Shown piece after piece: positions 17,850 to 26,521 of a stretch of DNA of 64,000 nt. Numbering within the stretch: the stretch's first letter is position 1; each line of letters starts with the position of its first letter. Below the pieces are notes generated by a model. The model saw only the letters and a list, made by a program, of their open reading frames with translations. It was not told where the DNA came from and did no database searches. A program made the translations under genes and the position numbers. The stretch is from SZUA-320 sp963707875 (GTDB taxonomy: Bacteria > Gemmatimonadota > Gemmatimonadetes > Gemmatimonadales > GWC2-71-9), in contig CAVPRU010000014.1 in the NCBI GenBank assembly GCA_963707875.1, forward strand, positions 186,001 through 250,000, read 5' to 3'.

Positions 17850-18580
17850 TCCCCCCCCTCGGGGTCGAGCTTGATCGCCTTGTAGAGGGCGGTGAGCTCC
17901 TCCGGGAGCAGCGGGCGCGAAGCCCCTGGCGCCAGGTCACCGAGCCGGATAGGACCATAGGACATCCGGGCCAGCCGCTCCACCTTCAGGCCCATGGCCT
18001 GGCACCACTTCCGAACGATATGGTGACGTCCCTCGGTCAGCGTGAGGTCCACGATGCTCCGTCCCCCATGCCCGCCCCGGACCCGGACCTGGGTCGGCTG
18101 CACCGGGCGACCATCGACCAGAACCTTTCCGAGAACGGCCTGCTCCACCTCAGCGGTGGGTCGGCCATGGACCAGCGCCGTGTACCGGCGCGGCACCCGA
18201 TACCGGGGGTGGGTCAGCCGGAAGACCGCATCGCCATCGGTGGTCAGCAGCAGAAGGCCGGTGGTCATCACGTCCAACCGCCCTACGTACGCCAGCCCGG
18301 CCGGGTCTTGAATCAGATCGAAGACGGTCCGGCGACCTTCCTCGTCGCTGGCCGTGGTGACCACCCCGAGTGGCTTGTGGAAGGCGAGCCAGCGTCGGTC
18401 CTTGAGTTTGACCACTCGCCCACTGACCGTGAGCTTCTGGCGGGACGGGTCCAGCTTCGCCCCGATCGTCACCACCCGGCCGTCGACCCGCACCTTGCCC
18501 GCCCGGATCAGTTCCTCCGAGGCGCGCCGTGAGGCCACGCCAGCCCGTGCCAGCGCCCGTTGCACCCGCATTTCCGTCAT
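17846..18580 (-). CDS. rluB: 23S rRNA pseudouridine synthase, RluB/RsuA family
   Basis: 244 residues. N-terminal S4 RNA-binding domain (MRVQRALARAGVASRRASEELI, residues 4-60), then the synthase domain with the catalytic Asp in YVGRLDVMTTGLLLLT near 98-113 and the late motif EGRHHIVRKWCQAMG. This motif set defines the RsuA/RluB/RluE/RluF family; RluB, which modifies U2605 of 23S rRNA, is the usual partner of scpAB, the genes overlapping it here. Substrate is inferred from that neighbourhood. Confidence 0.93.
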   Translation of the reverse strand: MTEMRVQRALARAGVASRRASEELIRAGKVRVDGRVVTIGAKLDPSRQKLTVSGRVVKLKDRRWLAFHKPLGVVTTASDEEGRRTVFDLIQDPAGLAYVGRLDVMTTGLLLLTTDGDAVFRLTHPRYRVPRRYTALVHGRPTAEVEQAVLGKVLVDGRPVQPTQVRVRGGHGGRSIVDLTLTEGRHHIVRKWCQAMGLKVERLARMSYGPIRLGDLAPGASRPLLPEELTALYKAIKLDPEGGE

Positions 18581-19167
18581 GACTCTGCTTCCACGTACAG
18601 CGCGGCATCCTGGTCGGGAGCCACTTCAGGCACCGGAGGCGTGAGCGCGATACTGAACTCCTCCGCCTTTGGCAGGTTGCTGAGGTCCGCCAGGCCAAGC
18701 AGCTCGAGAAAAAGGGCCGTCGTGCCGTAGAGCAGCGGCCGGCCCAGTGCTTCGCTCCGGCCCACCACCTCGATCAGATTCCGCTCCTGCAGCGATCGGA
18801 GCACCCCGCTGGCCTGGACCCCACGAATCTCCTCAATCTCCGCCCGGCCGACCGGCTGCCGGTAGGCGATGGTCGCCAGCGTCTCCAGCATGGCGGCGGT
18901 CAGGCGTGGGGACCGCTGCACCACCCGGGCGCGTTCCAGCGTCTCCGCCAGCCCGGATCGGGTCACGACCTGCCAACCGCCCGCCAGTTCGGCCACCTCG
19001 ACCCCGTGGCCGTCAAAATCGTAGTGATCTCGCAGGCCCTCCAGCGCCGCGCGCACCTCGGCGAGATTGCTGTCGGGGTCAAGCACACTCAATTCCTCGA
19101 GCGTGAGCGGCCGGGCCGAGGCGAAGAGGGCGGCCTCAATCAGTTGCGAAAGCGGATTCACGGGCAA
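18577..19167 (-). CDS. scpB: Segregation and condensation protein ScpB
   Basis: 196 residues, winged-helix protein that binds ScpA and the SMC ATPase to condense and segregate the chromosome. The family core is visible: LIEAALFASARPLTLEELS at 8-26, YDFDGHGVEVAELAGGWQVVTR, and TLATIAYRQPVGRAEIEEIRGV near 115-136. The tail after about 170 is acidic and unconserved. It overlaps scpA by 32 bases and rluB by four. Confidence 0.95.
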   Translation of the reverse strand: MPVNPLSQLIEAALFASARPLTLEELSVLDPDSNLAEVRAALEGLRDHYDFDGHGVEVAELAGGWQVVTRSGLAETLERARVVQRSPRLTAAMLETLATIAYRQPVGRAEIEEIRGVQASGVLRSLQERNLIEVVGRSEALGRPLLYGTTALFLELLGLADLSNLPKAEEFSIALTPPVPEVAPDQDAALYVEAES

Positions 19168-19888
19168 TCACCGGCGGGTGAAAGGGAGCGGGTTGGGACA
19201 CCCGGAGCCGGCCCTGGCGGGCAAGCTCGAGCAGGGCAATCAGCGTGGACAGGACGTCAACGATGGTCGGATTGGGCCCGATCGCTTCGGCCCAAGTCAG
19301 GCGATCCCGGACCAGCAACAAGGTCTCGAGCCGGAGGGTAGCTCCCTCGACATCCAGCGGTCGGGCCACCACGCTGTGCAGCACCGGATGGAGAATCTCC
19401 GAAATGACCTGTTCCACCGCCGCCAGCAATTCCAGCAGGTCGAGTTGCAGCGGCAACGGGGGAAGGTCTGGTGGCGGCGGCAGGAACCCACGGGAGAACT
19501 TGAGGGCGCGCCGGTCAACCGACCGGCCGATCCAGAGGGCGACTTCCTTGATCTGCTGGTATTCCAGGAGTCGGCGAACCAGCTCCGCGCGGGGGTCTTC
19601 CCAGCCCTCCTCGGATCCCGGTCGAGGAAGCAGCATCTGGATCTTGAGCCGAAGCAGCCGGCTGGCCATCTCGAGGTAGTCCGCCGCCTGATTCAGGCCC
19701 AGCTGGTGAACCACGGCGAGAAACTGATCGGCAATCCTGGCAATCGGAATGTCACTGATGTCGATCTGCTGTTCTCGCAGCAAGTGGAGCAACAGATCGA
19801 GCGGGCCGTTGAAGCCATCCAGCTCAACGACAAAGCCGGTCTCCCCGGGCAAGCCGAGGACCGGGACGGGGGCGGGAATCGCTGTCAT
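19136..19888 (-). CDS. scpA: Segregation and condensation protein ScpA
   Basis: 250 residues, the kleisin that bridges the SMC heads. N-terminal FVVELDGFNGPLDLLLHLLREQQIDISDIP at about 19-48 and MASRLLRLKIQMLLPRP near 88-104 are diagnostic. The C-terminal winged helix is recognisable (LSTLIALLELARQGRLRVSQP). First gene of the long co-directional run ending in ubiA; the 239 bases between it and the divergent rpsT presumably hold its promoter, but I could not choose boxes for this strand. Confidence 0.95.
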   Translation of the reverse strand: MTAIPAPVPVLGLPGETGFVVELDGFNGPLDLLLHLLREQQIDISDIPIARIADQFLAVVHQLGLNQAADYLEMASRLLRLKIQMLLPRPGSEEGWEDPRAELVRRLLEYQQIKEVALWIGRSVDRRALKFSRGFLPPPPDLPPLPLQLDLLELLAAVEQVISEILHPVLHSVVARPLDVEGATLRLETLLLVRDRLTWAEAIGPNPTIVDVLSTLIALLELARQGRLRVSQPAPFHPPVIARESAFATD

Positions 19889-20033
19889 GCTCTGGGGCGG
19901 CCCGGGCCGCGGGGTCCGTCAAGGACTGGCCGGGTGGGCGGCCGCGTCTTAGTCAGGTCGCTCATGGATACAGGCTGGGGTGAGGCGGGGAAGGTAAGGG
20001 TCCGCCCATGGCATGTCAAAACCCATATCCCAC

Positions 20034-20062
20034 TTGCATTTGCCCCTCCCGGCCCTTAGCTT
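20034..20062 (+). promoter_or_regulatory. Candidate sigma-70 promoter for rpsT
   Basis: TTGCAT (20034-20039), a 17-base spacer, then TAGCTT (20057-20062), 66 bases before the rpsT start. The -35 matches 5 of 6 and the -10 only 3 of 6, so this is a moderate candidate supported mainly by ideal spacing and by lying in the AT-richest part of the gap between scpA and rpsT. Confidence 0.4.
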
Positions 20063-20127
20063 TTCCCGTTCTGCGTCTGGCGCCCTGACCGGGCCGGCGC
20101 CACATGAACCGAACCCCGAGGACTGCC

Positions 20128-20382
20128 GTGCCGCGTACCAAGGCCGCCAAGAAGCACCAGCGTCAGACCAAGACCCGCACCGCGACCAATCGCCAGCAGC
20201 GGTCCAAGCTCCGGACCGTCGTCAAGCACGCGCGCGCGGCCGGCCCGGAACAGCTCCCTGCCGCCATCAAGCTTGCCGAGCAGTCGCTCGATCGGGCCGG
20301 GCGGAAGGGCCTGATCCACCCCAACACCGCCGCCCGGCTCAAGAGTCGGCTGGCCAAGCGGGCCAAGGCCGCCACGGCCTGA
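20128..20382 (+). CDS. rpsT: 30S ribosomal protein S20
   Basis: Binds 16S rRNA in the small subunit. 84 residues if translation starts at GTG 20128, which gives the normal PRTKAAKKHQRQTK beginning and has GAGG at correct distance; an ATG 24 bases upstream would add eight residues not typical of the family. The basic helical sequence (RTKTRTATNRQQRSKLRT, KGLIHPNTAARLKSRLAKR) is characteristic. Lone plus-strand gene among minus-strand operons with its own promoter candidate and terminator. S20 is known in other bacteria to limit its own translation from a weak start codon, which a GTG fits. Confidence 0.95.
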   Translation: MPRTKAAKKHQRQTKTRTATNRQQRSKLRTVVKHARAAGPEQLPAAIKLAEQSLDRAGRKGLIHPNTAARLKSRLAKRAKAATA

Positions 20383-20409
20383 TTTCGCCGGACCGGCCTT
20401 GAAGCAGAC

Positions 20410-20440
20410 GGGGCCTCCCATTTGGGAGGCCCCTTTCCTG
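20410..20440 (+). terminator. Intrinsic terminator of rpsT
   Basis: GGGGCCTCCC (20410-20419), loop ATTT, GGGAGGCCCC (20424-20433): a perfect ten-pair stem followed by TTTCCTG. It lies 28 bases after the rpsT stop. The T tract is short, as is common in very GC-rich genomes, and is present only on the plus strand. Confidence 0.88.
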
Positions 20441-20466
20441 TTGCGGCACCTGGAACCCGGCCCCAC

Positions 20467-21408
20467 TCACAGGGCGGCCAGCTCTGCCCCGCACCGCTCG
20501 CAGTACCACTCAGTCGGCCGGTTCATCGAGCCGCACTCCACGCATTTGAGGGTCTTGGCATTGGCTCCCCGGGCCGGACGGGTTTCGGGGGCCTCGGGAC
20601 TTTCCAGCGCCACCGACTTCAGGAAGGTCATCTCATCGACATTGGGCGCCGCCGTCTCCGGGGCGGGAGCCGCCTTGGGAAACCGGAGGGTCCGGGTCGG
20701 CCGCTCGCGCCGGATGGCTTCGCTCGCCTTGGGGATGAACCGAGGAGCCTCCGGCGGCCGGGGGCGCTCGGCGGCCTCATCGACCAGCGCCAGATCCCCG
20801 GCCTGGTCCCGGGGCGGGCTGGTCGGCAAGTCGGCTTCCACGTCACCTTGGCGGGATTCCAGTTGAAGGTCCCCGGGCTCGATGACCTCGACGTCCAGCG
20901 CCTCAGGCGCATCGACCGCGACCGTCAGGACAGGGGCGGTCGATGCCGCGGCGGCCGGGGCCGCCACCGGCTCGGGCTCCGGGCTCACCTGGGCCAGGAC
21001 CTCCTCCAGTCGGCTGATCTCATCCACCAGGGCATCGATGTCCGCTTGCAGGCCCTCGAGTTGGGTGGTCGACGCCGCCTCGTACTCCTGCCACTCGGCG
21101 TCGCTGTACTCGCCGACCGTGTGACGCAGGGAAGCCTCGGCCCGTTCTTCCTCGGCCTCGGTCTTGACTGCGTGGACATCGTTAAGTCGGGAACGCTGCT
21201 CAGCCAGCGAGCCCGCCAGGGCTTCGGAGAAGCCGCGAAGCCTGACCACGACCTCGGCCAGTCGACCCTCGTAGTCGGCCTGCACCCGGGTCCGCACCGC
21301 AGCGGGTGCCTTGGCAGCGTCGAGTTTGGCGAGCCAATTCTGAAGGCGCTGGCGATCCGCCAGCAGCGCTTCGATCTCGCTGGTGCCGTTGGATACTTCG
21401 TCGGTCAT
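20467..21408 (-). CDS. Coiled-coil protein with C-terminal zinc ribbon, unknown role
   Basis: 313 residues, no signal or membrane segment. Residues 5-145 are heptad-rich, charged and probably a long coiled coil (IEALLADRQRLQNWLAKLD, SRLNDVHAVKTEAEEERAEA). A long Ala/Pro/Glu linker (about 145-270) follows. The end (CVECGSMNRPTEWYCERCG, residues 291-309) is a CxxC-x10-CxxC zinc ribbon. The design of tether, linker and ribbon suggests an adaptor binding RNA, DNA or protein; I cannot assign it. It stands alone between the rpsT terminator and pyrC. Confidence 0.8.
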   Translation of the reverse strand: MTDEVSNGTSEIEALLADRQRLQNWLAKLDAAKAPAAVRTRVQADYEGRLAEVVVRLRGFSEALAGSLAEQRSRLNDVHAVKTEAEEERAEASLRHTVGEYSDAEWQEYEAASTTQLEGLQADIDALVDEISRLEEVLAQVSPEPEPVAAPAAAASTAPVLTVAVDAPEALDVEVIEPGDLQLESRQGDVEADLPTSPPRDQAGDLALVDEAAERPRPPEAPRFIPKASEAIRRERPTRTLRFPKAAPAPETAAPNVDEMTFLKSVALESPEAPETRPARGANAKTLKCVECGSMNRPTEWYCERCGAELAAL

Positions 21409-21526
21409 CGGAATCTGTCCCCCGGAGGCTATCAGCTAATCTAACGAATGCTCCGAATTTCGAAACATGTTCCCGAGTTGGGCGTCAACTTCCCCGACAG
21501 TGGCGGCGGCGCCACAGGGGCAGCAC

Positions 21527-22809
<1,283 letters not shown>

Positions 22810-22813
<4 letters not shown>

Positions 22814-23772
22814 CGGTCCTCATTCCCCGGTGCCGGGGCCGTCCAGTCGGGGGACCCTCCGGCCAGGAGGTACAGCACCGCCATCCGAACGGCTACCCCG
22901 TTGGTCACCTGCGGGAGAATCACGCTGTGGGGTCCGTCCGCCACATCGCTGTCGATCTCGACGCCCCGGTTCATCGGGCCGGGATGCAGCACCACAATAT
23001 CCCGGGGAGCCCGGGCCAGTCGATCGCTGGTGACCCCGAAGACCCGGTTGTACTCCCGCAGGGAAGGAATGAACCCGGCCTCCATCCGCTCCAGCTGGAG
23101 CCGGAGCACGTTCAGCGCGTCGGCCCACTGAATGGCATCTTCGATCCGGGGCAGCACGGTCACACCCAACTCGGCAATGTTGCGGGGCAGCAGGCTGGGT
23201 GGGCCGCAGACGCCGACCTCCGCGCCCAGATGGAGCAGCCCCCAGATGTTGCTCCGGGCGACCCGGCTGTGGAGCACATCCCCGCAGATGGCGACCTTGA
23301 GACCCTCGATCCGGCCGAACCGGTCCCGGAGCGTCAGCAGATCGAGCAGCCCCTGGGTCGGGTGCTCGTGCTTCCCGTCTCCTGCGTTCACCACATTGGA
23401 TCGGATCCGGTCGGCGAGGAACTTGGCGGCGCCGGACGACTGGTGGCGGATCACCACCATATCGATCCGCATCGCCTCGAGGTTGCGGGCGGTATCCACC
23501 AGCGTCTCACCCTTGCTCACCGACGAGCCGCTGGCCGCGACGTTCACGGTGTCGGCCGAAAGCCGCTTCTCGGCAAACTCGAACGAGATCCGGGTCCGGG
23601 TGGACGCCTCGAAGAAGAGATTGACGATGGTCTTCCCGCGCAGTGCCGGCACCTTCTTGATGGGCCGCTCGCTGACTTCCTTGAACGGCTCGGCGGTATC
23701 CAGAATGGCGGTGATCTGAGCCCGGCTGAGGTGCTCCAGCCCGATCAGGTCCTTCCCCAGCGCCGGCGTCAC
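22810..23772 (-). CDS. pyrB: Aspartate carbamoyltransferase catalytic chain
   Basis: Makes carbamoyl-aspartate from carbamoyl phosphate and aspartate. 320 residues. Carbamoyl-phosphate site STRTRISFEFAEKRL near 56-70, the flexible-loop GSSVSKGETL, and GDGKHEHPTQGLLDL near 132 are all standard, as is HPGPMNRGVEID near 268. No regulatory chain (pyrI) is nearby, so control probably comes from PyrR upstream. Overlaps both neighbours by four bases. Confidence 0.96.
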
Positions 23773-24317
23773 GTCTCGGTCCCCCCAGCGAATACCTCAA
23801 CCCCGTCACGGCCATCGAGTTCCGTGACCGAGACGTCCACCCGGTCCCCGGGGGCAATGGCGGCCCGGAGCCCGGTGACATCCGCCTGGATCGGGAGTTC
23901 CCGGCCGCCCCGGTCCACCAGCACCGCGAGCAGAATCCGCCGGGGGCGTCCGAAATCAGCGAACTCATCGAGCGCGGCCCGGATCGTCCGACCGGTGTAC
24001 AACACGTCGTCGACAATCACGATCATCCGGCCGTCGAGGGTCGGCGGCAGGACGGTCTCCCCCACCACCGGGCGGGGCCCGATGGCCTGCAGATCGTCGC
24101 GATAGAGTGTGATGTCGAGTTTACCACGGTGGACCGGGCGTCCAGTCCGGGATTCGATCAGCGCCGCCAGGCGTTCGGCCAGCTCAACCCCGCGGCGCTG
24201 AATCCCCACCAGCAGGAGGTCGCCATCCCCTCCGGTCAGATCGACGATCTCTCCGGCCATGCGCTCCAGGATCTGAGCGATGGCGGATGCGTCGAGAAGT
24301 GGCGTCCGGCTGGGCAC
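23769..24317 (-). CDS. pyrR: PyrR: pyrimidine operon regulator / uracil phosphoribosyltransferase
   Basis: UMP-responsive RNA-binding attenuation protein with side activity as uracil phosphoribosyltransferase. 182 residues from GTG 24317. The PRPP loop VIVDDVLYTGRTIRAALDEF near 99-118 is intact, and GIQRRGVELAERLA and VDRGGRELPIQADVTG match PyrR rather than other transferases. Only 45 bases separate it from msrQ, and I did not find a clear PyrR binding hairpin or terminator pair there, so whether attenuation occurs at this operon is open. The ribosome-binding site at the GTG is poor. Confidence 0.92.
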   Translation of the reverse strand: MPSRTPLLDASAIAQILERMAGEIVDLTGGDGDLLLVGIQRRGVELAERLAALIESRTGRPVHRGKLDITLYRDDLQAIGPRPVVGETVLPPTLDGRMIVIVDDVLYTGRTIRAALDEFADFGRPRRILLAVLVDRGGRELPIQADVTGLRAAIAPGDRVDVSVTELDGRDGVEVFAGGTET

Positions 24318-24362
24318 GGAGCGAGAAACTAAGCCAACCTCCCTGCTCCGGCAAGCCGAAGG

Positions 24363-24998
24363 TTACCGCTCTGGTGGCACGCGGGGGGCACCCACCGGCG
24401 GCCGGCGAGACCGGTGGCTGGCGAGGAGCCGCAGTGCCGCCAGCCCTCCGACCGCCACCAGATAGGGCCAGAGCGGGCTCAGATCCTTCTTCTGCGCCCA
24501 GGCAAAATGGAGCAGGCCGAGCGGCACCACGAAGTAGATCAGCCGGTGAAGTCGCTGCCACCGCTTGCCGCCCAGCCACCGAACCATGGCCACGGGTGAC
24601 GTCACTGCGAGCGCGAGCAGCATTGTCCAGGCGGCGAAGCCGACCGTGATGTAGGGGCGCTTGGCGATGTCTTCGCCCAATTCGGCCAGGACCAGGCCCC
24701 GATCGAACACGAAGTAGATCAGCAGGTGGACCACCGCGTAGAAGAAGGCAAACAGCCCGACCAGGCGGCGGACCCGCCCCAGTCCCTGCCGGCCGGAGAG
24801 GTTCCGGATCGGGGTCACCGACAGGGTCAGCATCACAATGATGAGGGTGGTCCGGCCAGTGAAGTGGGTGATGTACTTGACCGGATCGGCCGACAAGCCG
24901 CCGTGGAATCCGGTCCACACCAGCCAGGAGATCGGAGCCAGGCCGGCCAGCCAGAGAGCTGGCTTGAGCAGGCGCCGTACGACTTGTGCTTCGGTCAC
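24363..24998 (-). CDS. msrQ: MsrQ, haem-binding membrane subunit of the MsrPQ repair system
   Basis: Six-helix haem b protein that feeds quinol electrons to MsrP. 211 residues with hydrophobic segments at about 12-30, 48-62, 78-96, 115-133, 150-168 and 175-190. Candidate haem ligands are His45 (YITHFTGR), His91 (AVVHLLIYF) and the His residues of RLHRLIYFVVPLGLLHFAW. Ferric-reductase-like fold. It lies six bases after msrP, and the pair should be co-transcribed. Confidence 0.92.
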   Translation of the reverse strand: MTEAQVVRRLLKPALWLAGLAPISWLVWTGFHGGLSADPVKYITHFTGRTTLIIVMLTLSVTPIRNLSGRQGLGRVRRLVGLFAFFYAVVHLLIYFVFDRGLVLAELGEDIAKRPYITVGFAAWTMLLALAVTSPVAMVRWLGGKRWQRLHRLIYFVVPLGLLHFAWAQKKDLSPLWPYLVAVGGLAALRLLASHRSRRPPVGAPRVPPER

Positions 24999-25004
24999 TC
25001 GGGG

Positions 25005-25898
25005 TCAGTAGTTGGCCCGGAGATCCATGCCGCGATAGAGCCCCGCCACCTGGTCCGCATAGCCGTTGAACGGCAAGGTCTTCTGGCGGAGCAGCTTCCC
25101 GAGCCGACGCTCGGTGGCCTGGCTCCAGCGCGGATGATCGACCGCCGGATTGACGTTGGCGTAGAACCCGTACTCCCGGGGCGCCGCCAGATTCCAGGCG
25201 GTCCGCGGCATCTGCTCCAGCAGCCGGATCCGGACGATACTCTTGCCTCCCTTGAACCCGTACTTCCAGGGCACGATGAGCCGGACCGGAGCGCCATTCT
25301 GGTTGGGGACCGGGCGGCCGTACACTCCGGTCACCAGCAGGGTCAGGGGGTGCATCGCTTCATCCATCCGGAGCCCTTCGACGTAGGGCCAGTCGAGCAC
25401 GTTGGAGCGCTGCCCGGGCATCTGCTGTGGGTCGAACAGGGTGGTGAACTCCACGAACCTGGCTCGGGAAGTCGGCTCCAGGCGCTTGATGACCTGCCCC
25501 AGGGGATATCCGTTCCAGGGCACCACCATCGACCAGGCCTCGACACAGCGGAACCGGTAGATCCGCTCCTCCTGGGCAATCCCCTTGAAGAGCGCTTCCA
25601 GGTCGTAGCTGCCCGGGCGTGCCACCTCCCCTTCCACCTTGACCGTCCAGGGCCTGGTGCGGAGGGAGCCGGCATGGCGGGCCGGATCGTCCTTGCCGGT
25701 GCCGAACTCGTAGAAGTTGTTGTAGCCGGTGACCTCCTCCCAGGAATTGGGGTCGTCTTGGGCGGCCAGGAGGGGCCGAGGAAAGGCGGCGGCGGCCACC
25801 CCGAGCCCCAGGCGCCGGATCCAGCTCCTCCGGTCCAGATAGAGGCGCTCGGGGGTGATTTCTGACGGTGCGATGTCGGCCGGGGATCGGATCAGCAC
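25005..25898 (-). CDS. msrP: MsrP, periplasmic methionine-sulfoxide reductase (molybdopterin)
   Basis: Molybdoenzyme that reduces oxidised methionines in envelope proteins. 297 residues. Tat-type signal with RRSWIRRLGLGV at 23-34 and cleavage near 47. The Mo-ligand Cys118 lies in YRFRCVEAWSMVVPW; NVLDWPYVEGLRMDEA and GAPVRLIVPWKYGFKGGKS are the cofactor-binding segments. YedY/MsrP architecture throughout. It precedes msrQ by six bases. A Tat system and molybdopterin synthesis must exist elsewhere in the genome. Confidence 0.94.
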   Translation of the reverse strand: MLIRSPADIAPSEITPERLYLDRRSWIRRLGLGVAAAAFPRPLLAAQDDPNSWEEVTGYNNFYEFGTGKDDPARHAGSLRTRPWTVKVEGEVARPGSYDLEALFKGIAQEERIYRFRCVEAWSMVVPWNGYPLGQVIKRLEPTSRARFVEFTTLFDPQQMPGQRSNVLDWPYVEGLRMDEAMHPLTLLVTGVYGRPVPNQNGAPVRLIVPWKYGFKGGKSIVRIRLLEQMPRTAWNLAAPREYGFYANVNPAVDHPRWSQATERRLGKLLRQKTLPFNGYADQVAGLYRGMDLRANY

Positions 25899-25951
25899 GG
25901 GCGCTCGAGGGAAAGGGGTTCCTCAGGATAACGTCTGGTGGGGCTCAATGG

Positions 25952-25980
25952 TTCACACCGCGGGGCCCTCTGGTTAGAAT
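25952..25980 (+). promoter_or_regulatory. Sigma-70 type promoter for tRNA-Ser(GGA)
   Basis: TTCACA (25952-25957), 17-base spacer, TAGAAT (25975-25980), ten bases before the mature tRNA 5' end. Both boxes match the consensus at 5 of 6 positions with ideal spacing. Confidence 0.75.
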
Positions 25981-25990
25981 TCCCGCCCCC

Positions 25991-26077
25991 GGACAGGTGC
26001 TCGAGCGGTTGAAGAGGCACGCCTGGAAAGCGTGTATACGTGCAAGCGTATCGTGGGTTCGAATCCCACCCTGTCCG
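25991..26077 (+). tRNA. tRNA-Ser, anticodon GGA
   Basis: 87 nt. Acceptor GGACAGG pairs with CCTGTCC, discriminator G as expected for serine. D loop GAGCGGTTGAAG, anticodon stem CACGC/GCGTG around loop CTGGAAA, a long variable arm (TATACGTGCAAGCGTATC region) typical of class II tRNAs, and T arm GTGGG-TTCGAAT-CCCAC. Reads UCC/UCU codons. CCA is not encoded. The 3' 29 bases including three beyond the gene are identical to those of the tRNA-Ser(CGA) at 32171-32257, which is inverted. Confidence 0.97.
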
Positions 26078-26151
26078 CTGGTGCCCGTTCTGCCGTTCAA
26101 GGGCGGGCGGGCCTCCTTACTCGTGGGTTGAACTGCGGACGAAGCTGCGGC

Positions 26152-26492
26152 CTAGGGCAGCATGGCGATCCCACCGGCCTGCTTCCCCATCTCCAGACTG
26201 GCCACCCGCTCCAGGCCCGCCAGGTCGATGACGTCCACCGTGCCGGGCTCGCTACCCACCCCCTCCAGCGTCACAAAGGCGTACCGGGAATCCGCCTGAC
26301 CACCACCCCGCTCGCGATCCGCCGGCTGCCCGGCACCTCGCCGAGCAGGGTCGCATCGGCCAGGCGCCAGATCGAGGTGGTGCCGGGCTCCACGGCCACC
26401 CGGGCGACGACGGGTGCCTGGGCCTGGGCCAGCGCCAGCCCTGGGGAGACCAGCAAGGTGAGAAGGAGGGAAGAACGGCTGCGGAACGACAT
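26152..26492 (-). pseudogene. Remnant of a YncE-type beta-propeller gene, truncated and frameshifted
   Basis: The first frame (26492 to 26271) reads a signal peptide, MSFRSRSSLLLTLLVSPGLA, then WRLADATLLGEVPGSRRIASGVVV before running out of frame. The sense continues in another frame (ADSRYAFVTLEGVGSEPGTV to KQAGGIAMLP, stop at 26152), joining if one base is added to the GG at 26295-26296. The visible repeats are the last one or two blades of a YVTN/YncE propeller, whose family normally has about 300 residues; even repaired the product would be 113 residues, so most blades are missing. Probably a dead gene that kept its signal peptide and natural C-terminus. Confidence 0.75.
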
Positions 26493-26521
26493 GGCAACTC
26501 CTGCTATCGGGGTTCCACAAA

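Noticed and set aside
14916..17885. A 989-codon open frame on the plus strand, and similar long ones at 26885-29503 and 37638-39329
   Set aside because: They lie exactly antisense to moxR/DUF58/bat genes, topA and clpB, have low-complexity Arg/Gly/Pro/His sequence, and no motif. Long antisense frames are expected at this GC content.
24318..24362. PyrR attenuator in front of pyrR
   Set aside because: The gap to msrQ is 45 bases with no clear anti-terminator/terminator pair or PyrR-binding loop.
25991..26492. Integrated element attached at tRNA-Ser(GGA)
   Set aside because: No integrase, no direct repeat of the tRNA 3' end within a few kb (the second copy is an inverted genuine tRNA gene), and only a chromosomal pseudogene next to it.
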